The notes beneath the pieces are model-generated. The model searched no databases. It was not told the origin of the DNA and saw nothing but the letters and a program-made list of their open reading frames with translations. From Lotus japonicus (lineage: Eukaryota; Streptophyta; Magnoliopsida; Fabales; Fabaceae): a stretch of DNA of 64,000 bases. The stretch covers positions 22,941,802 to 23,005,801 of the forward strand of contig NC_080041.1 of assembly GCF_012489685.1 (NCBI RefSeq), written 5' to 3'. The position numbers and the translations under genes were made by a program. This document shows, in pieces, positions 46,188-54,516 of this stretch (positions within the stretch are counted from its first letter, which is position 1; every line of letters starts with the position of its first letter).

Positions 46188-47929
46188 GTTTTGGATCTTG
46201 GGACATATGCCTTTCTCCCGTCATGTGTTGCTTGCATCCACTGTCCAGGTTCCACGGTTGGAGTTTCGATGGACCTATTGAAGATATCTGCAACATATAT
46301 AATCTTATCCCTAGGTACCCACTTTCTGGGTCCTCTTTTGTTAGTTACCCCAAGGGTTCTGATCACCTTGGGTGTCTCAACATGATATTTTAAAGGAATA
46401 TTTGCATGATATTTAGTCATAGAGAAAGATCCCTTTTTAAGAGGGTTTTTAGCAACTTCAGCAGGTACAGAATCAGGCAATATGGTACCAGAGGGAACAA
46501 AGCATTCATACAAAGATTTAGCTTTAGGCACAGAGGGCTCATTTCTAATTGGTTTAGAATAGCCAATGCCATGCATTCCATTTCTGCTTACGCCATAGAT
46601 CATAGAAGCCATTAAGCTTCTATCTACGCTTTTAGCTAGGAATCTTTGAAAAGATTTTTCATACTTAGATTCATGCTTACTATCAGAGGCATCGCAGGCA
46701 ATAACTTCTTCTAACTTAGCAATTTGATTCTTAAGCACAGAGTTAGAATTAACTAAAGCATGGTTATCATTTTTCAAATCAGATATGATTTTCTCATGTT
46801 CAGAAGAAGTTTCAGAGGCAGCAGAGAAATTCTTTTTCAACCTTTTATGCTTAGTCAAGAGAGAGTTATATTTATCCATAATTTCAGACAAAGCATCTTT
46901 AAGTTCAGAGGTTAAGAAAGAATCAAATACCTCATTTTCATCGTCAGAGTCTGGATCTCCTTCTGATTCTGAGTCAGAGTCAACAGCTTCCTTTGACTCT
47001 GCTCCTTTGTCTTTGACAATAGCCATGAGTCCTTGGACTTCACCATCAGAGTCAACATCCTCTGACTCTGATTCATCGAATGTCACCATCAGACTCTTCT
47101 TGGTCTTGAAGTGCTTCTTTGGCTTCTTGTCCTTTGATGAACCTTTGTATTTGCTCTGCCTGTGCTTCCAGATGCAGTTGAACTTTCTGGATATCAGAGT
47201 CAGCTCATCTTCATCAGAATCTTCTGATGCTTCTTCAGATTCTTCAGCTTCAGCTTGGAGAGCTTTTGACTTCTCAGATTTAGCCTTCTCAGAGCGCTTC
47301 AGCTCATGGCATTTCAGTATGCTGATGAGTTCTTCTAAACTCATATGCTCAACATCTCTTGTAAGCTCTATTGAAGTCACTAAAGGCATCCAGCTTTCAG
47401 GAAGACTTCTGATGACCCTTATGACATGATCTTTTGTAGTGTAGCTTTTGTTGAGAGGTCTTATTCCAACTACGAGCAACTGAAGTCTGGAAAACATATC
47501 CTCAATGGATTCGTCAGGTTCCATTTGGAAGGATTCATACTGCTTGATTAGAGACAACGCCTTTGTCTCTTTCACTTTCTTGTTTCCTTCATGAGACATC
47601 TGCAAGGATTCAAAGATGCCCTTGGCGGAATCACGATCAGTAATTTTCTCATATTCTTCATATGAAATGGCACTTTGCAGAATAGATCTTGATCTGTGAT
47701 GATCTCTGAATTCCTTCTTTTGATCTTCACTCATCTTCACCCTTGGGATCTTTACACCATGTTCATCGACAGGAGGGGTGTAGCCATAAACAACAAAATC
47801 CCAAAGATCAGGATCAAAGCCAAGAAAGAAGCTTTTGATTCTGTCTTTCCAGAAATCAAATCTCTGACCATCAAAGATAGGTGGTCTTGCACTGTATTGA
47901 TATTTGCTTGTAGTAGTGGTGGCATCCAT
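46184..47929 (-). CDS. Copia gag-like protein, 581 aa, intact frame without pol
   Basis: Starts MDATTTTSKYQYSARPPIFD. An IFDGQRFDFWKDRIKSFFLG motif follows (about residues 18-37), the usual start of this Copia gag type (DUF4219/UBN2). The UBN2 region runs to about residue 215 (QMEPDESIEDMFSRLQLLV, VIRVIRSLPESWMPLVTSIE, EELISILKCHE). Then comes an acidic region rich in Glu, Asp and Ser, and a coiled-coil-like stretch (about 345-420). Where related gags carry a CCHC zinc knuckle, this protein has only KFNCIWKHRQSKYKGSSKDK, so the knuckle is lost. The last 45 codons (WVPRDK to YVPRSKT) overlap, in another frame, a protease-like WNLDSGCKQHMTGERHM (about 46255-46200). Gag forms the virus-like particle. 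An intact gag without enzymes suggests assembly with enzymes in trans. There are no stops over 1746 nt, in line with recent insertion. Confidence 0.88.
   Translation of the reverse strand: MDATTTTSKYQYSARPPIFDGQRFDFWKDRIKSFFLGFDPDLWDFVVYGYTPPVDEHGVKIPRVKMSEDQKKEFRDHHRSRSILQSAISYEEYEKITDRDSAKGIFESLQMSHEGNKKVKETKALSLIKQYESFQMEPDESIEDMFSRLQLLVVGIRPLNKSYTTKDHVIRVIRSLPESWMPLVTSIELTRDVEHMSLEELISILKCHELKRSEKAKSEKSKALQAEAEESEEASEDSDEDELTLISRKFNCIWKHRQSKYKGSSKDKKPKKHFKTKKSLMVTFDESESEDVDSDGEVQGLMAIVKDKGAESKEAVDSDSESEGDPDSDDENEVFDSFLTSELKDALSEIMDKYNSLLTKHKRLKKNFSAASETSSEHEKIISDLKNDNHALVNSNSVLKNQIAKLEEVIACDASDSKHESKYEKSFQRFLAKSVDRSLMASMIYGVSRNGMHGIGYSKPIRNEPSVPKAKSLYECFVPSGTILPDSVPAEVAKNPLKKGSFSMTKYHANIPLKYHVETPKVIRTLGVTNKRGPRKWVPRDKIIYVADIFNRSIETPTVEPGQWMQATHDGRKAYVPRSKT
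46190..46260 (-). pseudogene. Truncated Copia aspartic protease motif in a frame overlapping gag
   Basis: The minus strand reads WNLDSGCKQHMTGERHMSQD in a frame different from the gag frame. D-S-G-C-x-x-H-M-T-G is the active-site region of this Copia group. The similarity then ends, showing where the pol region was deleted. Confidence 0.7.
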
Positions 47930-47988
47930 GAGTTTTTCACACTGGCCCGGATCTACTGAACACTGTTAAGTGTGGTAATCAGAACTTG

Positions 47989-48003
47989 CGCTCTGATACC
48001 AAT
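47989..48003 (-). other. Primer-binding site (initiator tRNA-Met) of the gag-only Copia element
   Basis: The plus strand reads GCTCTGATACCAATT up to the LTR edge at 48004, giving AATTGGTATCAGAGC on the minus strand. Confidence 0.92.
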
Positions 48004-49308
48004 TGAAGGTGTGAAAAACGGCTAGAAGGGGGGGTTGAATAGCGTTTTGAATATAAAAACTTTCCCCTTAAGATTTAAAGTAAATCTTTTCGGTTTCTCT
48101 AAGATAGATGGTGCAGCGGATAAAGATAGAGAGAAGAGAAAAGCACACAAGTATTTTATCCTGGTTCACTTGATAAATCCCTCAAGCTAATCCAGTCCAC
48201 CCGTTAAGGTGATTTCTTCCTTCTTAGAATGAAGGCAATCCACTAATCAGATAATTGTTACAACTGCACTTGAAACCTACAAGTGACTAACAATACACTG
48301 ACTTAGCTATCACTAAGATTCACTCTCTTAGTCTTCTCTAGGATCCGATCAACCTTGATCTCCTAAAGGAATCACCACTAAGATTCACTCTCTTAGTCTT
48401 CTCTAGGATCCGATCAACCTTGATCTCCTAAAGGAATCACCACTAAGATTCACTCTCTTAGTCTTCTTAAGGATACTGACCTACCCGGTCCCTTAAGGAA
48501 AATCAAACAACTGTTTGAGGTTGGTGTTTACAAAGGTTTGCTTCTAAATAAGCTGAGTGTAAACCAAATAAGAATAGATGAAGAAAGTAGAGGCTTGAAT
48601 CTTCTCTTGTATTGCAGCTCTTTGTTTTCTCTCGCTCTTCTCGCTCTCTTGTCTTTCTTCTTTTCTTCAGCCTTTTATAGTCCAAGGTACAAAGGATATT
48701 TCTGTTGAGAGAATATGACCGTTGGAGGGCATTTCTGGAACTTCCAGAACCTGCTGTGGCTGAACCTTGGTAGGTAGGCTTTTCAGAATAGTACACTGCT
48801 CTTGTACTTCTCGATAGAGACATTTGCCTTTAACCATTGACTTCTGATCAGAGTTATGCTTCGTGTTGGAACTTGTGAAGCTTGGTGATCAGAGTCAGAG
48901 GGATGCTTGGATCCTCTGACCTTCGTAACTTCTGCTTCTGGACCTTCAGAGCTTCTGAACCTTCAGAGCCTCTGGTCCCTCAGAGCTTCTGGTCTTCAGA
49001 TCTTCTGATCCTCAGATCTTCTGATCCTCTGATCTTCTGATCCTCTGATCCTCAGATCCTCTGATCTTCAGATCCTCTGATCTTCAGATCCTCTGATCCT
49101 CAGATCCTCTGATCTTCAGATCCTCTGATCTTCTGATCTTCTGATCTTCAGAACTTCTGACGAATATATCTTCTGGTGTCAGAATCAGAACCTGTTTGTC
49201 AAAACACTCAAGACAAACATTAGAGTATCATAGTTGTTCATCCACAAATAAATACTTGTTATCATCAAAACATAGAGTTGTACCACATGACCAAATCTTG
49301 ATCTTACA
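48004..49308 (-). repeat. 5' LTR of the gag-only Copia element (1305 bp)
   Basis: Identical by eye to 44122-45426. It is the promoter-bearing copy for minus-strand transcription. Confidence 0.95.
48673..48679 (-). promoter_or_regulatory. TATA box in the 5' LTR
   Basis: The minus strand reads GGACTATAAAAGGCTG, a strong TATA box (plus-strand TTTTATA at 48673-48679). The same site in the other LTR is at 44791-44797. Confidence 0.7.
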
Positions 49309-49313
49309 GCACA
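49309..49313. repeat. Right 5-bp target-site duplication of the gag-only Copia element
   Basis: GCACA, identical to 44117-44121. Confidence 0.93.
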
Positions 49314-49551
49314 TGAGCCAAACCTCAGAGTAGCAATTTGCATTTTTTCCCTTTACTTATTCTTAAATTTCAAATTTAAAAGTTCCTACGGGGAGAACAT
49401 ATTAGTTACTTGAAAATAGTTTCACGTAAAAGTTAATAGAAAAAAAAATAGTTTCACGTAAAAGTTAATAGAAAAAAAAATTAAAAATTTCACTACCTCT
49501 ACAGTAAAATTTCATCTTAAAAGTTTATTATGTAACATATAATCTACTATT

Positions 49552-51290
49552 TTGGTTATACAAATTACAAAGATACATCTTTCATGGGGAGAAAGTAGTG
49601 AGAAATCTAAAAATACTCCAAATCCGGAGTTTTCATTATTCTGCTTAAAAAGAAAAGTGCAATTACCTTTCTTGCAAAGACCACCTGATTTATTGTTTAA
49701 TCTAATTACTGGAGTCGATCCTAGGTCTAAACACTTCAAAAAAAATATAAGAACATACAACAATGCATTTTCTTTTACGTTAATGGGTGATAAAGTTGAG
49801 TCCGCAAGAAATGAGAGGGTTGTTACATCTGTGTTGTCAAACTCATGAGGCTTCTACTTTTTATATGGCTACGGTGGAACCGAAAGACTTTTGTCTGGAA
49901 CACTTTATCCGCGTGTACTTAGATCCAGATGACTAATTGTGCTTAATGTTGCTTCTAGTGGCATAACATCATTACTCTTGCCTAGAGGCAGAACAACTCG
50001 TTCTAAAATTTGCATTCCATTAGATGCTACAGAGACCTCAACATGTAATATAAAGCAAGAAATTCTACGAGCAAAGCTTCTGCTTGAAACAAGCCTTATT
50101 ATATGGGATGAAACTCTAATGTTAAAAGTTTTGTTTTGAAGTTATAGACGTTCCACTCCGAAATTTAATGAGGTTGAAAAATGAAGAGACATACATAAAC
50201 CTTTTGGAGGAAAAGTAGTAATACTTGGAGGTGATATAAGACAAATACTACTTGTAATAACAAGAGGAAGCAGACAAAAAGTTGAGGAAGCTACTGTAAA
50301 CTCTTCATAATTGTGGAAGCATTGCAAAGTTATGAAATTGTCTAAGAACGCTAACCGCAAGTGAGACGACTGATGAAGTAAAAGAAATCAAAGAGTTTGC
50401 AGATTGGATTCTTAAAATTGGAATTGACGATCACCCTGATTCCGGAGCAGGAGAGTATAATGTTCAAATCCTGCTAGATCTGCTCATCCTAATCATTCCT
50501 GACCCATTAATGAAATTGATTAAATATACATATCATAACCTTCCGCACAAAATGAAAGACCCGCAATTCTTTCAAGATAGAGAAATATTGGCCCGTACAC
50601 TAGAGGTTGTTGAAATGATAAACACTTACATGCTTGACATGATAGTTGCACCAGAACATGAATATCTGAGCTCCGACTCTGCCTTGTGATATAATGAGGA
50701 TTCTGAAATCCGAGGTGAGTGGTGTACCACAGAATTTTTGAACGACACTAAAAGTTCAGGAATGCTTAATAACAAACTATTATTGAAAGTTGTACTTCAA
50801 TCATACTTTTAAGAAATATAGACCAAGCAGGAGGTTTATGCAATGGAACCAGATTAATGGTGGATGAACTTGTTGGGCGTTTTATTGGTGCAACTGTTAT
50901 CATGGGAACAAATGCTAATGACAAATTGCAGTATGCTTTGCGATAACCCTAAACAAAATTCAATGACAAACACTGTCTCAAGTTGGGCTCTTCCTTCCGA
51001 GGTCCATCTTTACTCGTTGTCATTTATATGTAGCTCTATCTAGAGTACGCTCAAGAAAGGATCTTAAACTTTGTATACTGGATGAGTCGGGCAAACAACA
51101 AATCAGTACTGTAAATGTAGTGTTTAAGGAAGTTTTTGAAAATATTTGATGTATACAACCCAATTTCATTTATTTATTTTATTTTTCTCTTCATATTTAT
51201 AATTTAAAAATTGCATATATATAAAAACTAACTTATTTATTATAAAATTCTAACCTAAAATTTTGTGCAGCGCTCGGGTTATCGCACTAG
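49552..51290 (+). mobile_element. Decayed Helitron (RepHel pseudogene with 3' terminus)
   Basis: The plus strand reads, with many stops and frameshifts, as a Helitron RepHel protein with large deletions. FSLFCLKRKVQLPFLQRPPD and GVDPRSKHFKKNIRTYNN (49645-49760) match the N-terminal helitron-like domain. VASSGITSLLLPRGRTTRSK and NIKQE...LIIWDE (49945-50120) match helicase motifs I to II. Further matches are ADWILKIGI (about 50400), a STEFLND-like region (about 50725), an NRFIGATVI-like stretch (about 50875) and a shortened C-terminus (about 51040-51150). The element ends GTGCAGCGCTCGGGTT...CACTAG at 51290 followed by T, the Helitron CTRR end with a degenerate hairpin before it. The 5' end was not located. 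Confidence 0.82.
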
Positions 51291-52438
51291 TACAATAAAA
51301 GATACTATTCACAATTCAAAAATTAGGTCTTCAAAATGATAAAAATCTCAATGTTATAACCATGCTAACTAGTCCATCAATGGTGTGGTTAATCTGGTAT
51401 ATTTTTTTAAATGTATCTCACAGCCGGGAGTCATGAGACTACTCTCCTGAGATTTAAAGATTACATTGATTTAGTAGATCTCTTCCAACAAATGTTTCTC
51501 TTCTCCATATGCACCGTTCAAGGATCAAACTCTATAAACCAATTGTGCTACACTTTGTTGGTGTTTATCACGTACTTGGAAATCAAATAGGAATCCCCTC
51601 ACCTTGGTAACTGGTATTTTACAGGGATCAACTTTTTTCTTTGTCTAGGAGTTGGGGATGGTATTTTTTCCAAGGCTGGATCAAGTTCTGCACTTCAAGC
51701 ACTTTGAGCCAAGTGAATCCACTCTTTTTTGTCAAATGTGAATCCACTTATGAATGTTGCAGAAAACCTTTTAATATGGGTCATGCAAGTTTTGTTCTTG
51801 GGCTTGTTAGCTCAAATATGGCTTAACCCTCCTCCTATTTTGGATCAAACTTTAACATGACTATGCGATTTTGAGGGGACTGTGTGGTCATTCCATGGCT
51901 GCTTGCTAAACGGACTGGCACATGAGTATTATTTTTTTAAAAAATTTCACTTGAAAATTTATTTTTTAAAAATTTTAAGGTTGTCCTAAAAAAAAATTAA
52001 GGTAAAAAAATTTATTTTGCTATATGAAAAAAAAGTAATTTTTATGCACTGTAAATTTCTTTTAGTTAGTCAACCAATCAGATTTTAAATATGTGGAAAA
52101 ATATGTTTTTTATTTAACTATGTTTTAAGAAAAAACTTAACTAATTTAGTCGGTGTGACACATTCTTAAAATTTGATTGGTTGATAACGTAAGTATCTTT
52201 TTCTGAAAGTAAAACACATAAAATAGTAAATATTTTTGTTATACATTTTAGTTATTTATTTTATTTTATATTTACTTTTACATGTTTATAATTAATCACA
52301 AATCACGCCAGTAGGACCGGCTTAGCCTATCAAAATTACCTCGCGGTAGAGTCAATCTTCAATCCTAGATAGGTCAAACTTAGATTAGATTTAAATATTG
52401 ATAGCTCAACTTGCTAGTCTACTCGGAGTAAGGTTAAT
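51291..52438. other. Intergenic, no gene supported
   Basis: AT-rich. A weak inverted repeat (about 52020-52210) may be an old MITE. No coding potential is recognised. Confidence 0.5.
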
Positions 52439-52618
52439 ATTGATATCAGTGTTCTGTATTTTGTAGGTTGGCGTGTGTTTGTATCTTGTAGGTTGGCGTT
52501 TGCGTTTGTTGCTTTCGTTTTGCTTTACTTTGTATTTAATCCATTGTCGAGAGGATCTATATCTCGACTTCTTACGCATTCAATAAATTTTTACTTTCTA
52601 AAAAAAAATTGATATCTT
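52439..52618 (+). mobile_element. LINE 3'-end fragment (52448-52610) with 9-bp duplication
   Basis: ATTGATATC precedes the insert (52439-52447) and follows the A run (52610-52618, sharing the last A). The 163-bp insert is a G/T-rich LINE-type 3'UTR (TTGTAGGTTGGCGTTTGCGT) ending in CTAAAAAAAAA. Confidence 0.7.
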
Positions 52619-54516
52619 CGGTCTATTCGAACTCACTTGCTAGTCCTAGCCCATTTTAACACATCTAAAAGAATATAATATATTAAATTATTTATTTAGT
52701 AATCAAGAAAATTATTAAGAATATTTGCAGAAACATTTAATATTAAAACTAGTTAAATATTTTGAATTATTGAAATAATACTTATTTATTTTTTAATTTA
52801 AAATCATTTGTTTTATTTTTTCCATATGTTAAGACTTGTTACCATTTTTATATAATAATAATTTTGCTATATAAAATCACCGGATTTCAACACAACGGCA
52901 ACGGAACCCTCTGAATTTTTTCATCCGCGACACTGGTTTCATCTTCGCCGGCAAGAGCGTCGCCATCCGTCTCACCCCTGGTTTCATCTTCTACGGCAAT
53001 GATGTCACAGGTAATTTGAAAAAGACAACCTTAAAATTGTTCGAAACCCCTAACACTGTAAAATTCAACCTTTTCTATTAACATGTCTGTCTTTTTCGAT
53101 GTTGCTCTTGTTCTGCTTCATTTCGTCACTTGTGTTCTTTCTTTCAGTGTCATGCTGGTGTTTTTTATTTTTTTTAATCTTTGGCATATCTGGACCGTTG
53201 AATAGATCTAACGTTTTGAACCAGTGCAGAGAGATTGAGGAATTGCCACGTGTTATAGGTTTAGCCCGCACGGGCTCATATTCGGGCCGGGCCATGTTTT
53301 TATAATTGAGTTGTGAATTCAGGTGGTCGGTCAGTGGCCGCGTGACGACGACGTGACTGACTTCTCCACCACACCAGCCACCACCAACTGTGAGCTCTCT
53401 CTCTCTCTCTCTCCATTTTTGTTCATTTTGCTGAGTTTTCTGGTTGCATGTGATAGACATGAAACCTTAACATGCATCCTGTACTAGTGCAGCCATATCT
53501 TCAATATATTCTCTCACATTTGTCTTAAAGTAAGCCATTCTTGACCGCAACTTTTAGATTTTGTGATGATAACTATTTTGCATTTTGGGGGGTCACCCTC
53601 TGCTCCATGTTGTCTTCGCTTCCTTTGTGACTCAATTTTATCATGTGTGATAGCTTAATGTTTTTGTGTTGGATTACTGTTTTCTTATCAATGTGATGAT
53701 GTGGTAACCGTAACCTGTTCGTTTTAGGTGACATGTTATTAATCTATGAATTCTTCTTGAAATAAAATTTTGGACTGCTGGTTTACATGCCTGATGCCTA
53801 TGAAAATATGGCATTGCTCTGAACTTTTCCCTTTTTTCTTTTGTGGTAAATGGTTTGATAGTGTGTTTGGATAGAGAATTCTAAGGAAATTCAAATGCTT
53901 GGGAATTCAAATGAATCAATTTGATTTCTTGAATTTACAAATTTTATTGTTTGGATAAAAATGGAGGTAAACCGAGGATAGCTGCAGGGGAACATAGGTA
54001 AATGGAGGATGTGCAGCATTTTAAATCATCTAAAAAATTACATTCCCCTCTTAAAATACTTCATCCAAACACGCTCTGTGTGAATTCACCCCCTAAATGG
54101 ATTGGATCTCAGTTAGGCTGATTCTTTAGGAGCTTACAAATTGTAACTAATTTTTTAAAATTAGGTAGGTATTCATGAAAATGAACTAAGAACTGTGTTG
54201 GACTTAGATATCCATTCATTATGACATGAGTTCATTCTCTCATTCTTCTTATTTTTGCTTGTGGGATTTTCAGATTTTACCCTGGGAAGGAGCTTAATTG
54301 CACCGTTTTGGGAAAGAGTTTGCTGCTTGAGATTCAAGAGTATGTTCTTCTTTTTATTCTCTCTTTTCTTCTTCTTATTTTATTAATTGCACCATTCTTT
54401 CATGTTTGTTTTTTTGTATTGGTAAACTGTACATGGTGCAATTCATTATCTTACTAGTTTACTTACACCATATATCTATTGAAGCTTCAAGCAGAAGAAA
54501 ATAAACCTCCACAATC
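52619..54516 (+). promoter_or_regulatory. Probable promoter, 5'UTR and 5'UTR introns of the mitochondrial carrier gene
   Basis: A GC-richer block (about 52880-53020 and 53220-53460) with a CT microsatellite (53394-53413) stands out from the surrounding AT-rich DNA and looks like transcribed leader. A possible non-coding exon lies at 54274-54339 (acceptor TTTTCAG, donor GTATGT), followed by an acceptor CTTCAAG or AAGCAG just before the ATG. A TATA-like TATATAAAATC is at about 52869. Exact exon limits need transcript data. Confidence 0.4.
53394..53413 (+). repeat. (CT)n microsatellite
   Basis: About ten CT units in the putative leader of the carrier gene. Confidence 0.9.

Larger units (their letters stand above)
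44122..49308 (-). mobile_element. Non-autonomous (gag-only) Copia element with long identical LTRs, SIRE-like
   Basis: 5187 bp: identical 1305-bp LTRs, a 2577-bp internal region, an initiator-tRNA-Met primer-binding site (minus strand, 47989-48003), a polypurine tract (AAAAAGGGGGAGAT, 45427-45440), and a perfect 5-bp duplication GCACA. The only sizeable frame is a 581-codon gag-like protein; integrase, RT and RNase H are absent. Identical LTRs show recent mobility, so enzymes must have been supplied by another element. The long LTRs and gag type resemble the SIRE lineage (inference). Confidence 0.93.
43555..49365. mobile_element. Older inverted-repeat DNA element, split by the Copia insertion
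   Basis: The left arm (about 43560-43680: TTCCCATGTGATTTAGACCT, TATAAAAGGTGTATTTATCT, AACTTACTAAAATGTGCAAA) is matched in inverted orientation by a right arm that starts at about 44040 and resumes after the Copia element at 49309-49360. When the LTR element and one copy of GCACA are removed, the right arm becomes continuous. Arms are about 100 bp and diverged. Exact ends and target duplication were not determined. Its inner part (43730-44010) shows no recognisable coding. Confidence 0.6.

Noticed and set aside
46785..47429. 214-aa Ser-rich plus-strand frame
   Set aside because: It is the complement of the acidic, Ser-rich gag region on the minus strand.
52020..52210. Weak inverted repeat resembling the GCACCGACGGTGTAAA MITE
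   Set aside because: Arms match too poorly and no target duplication could be read.
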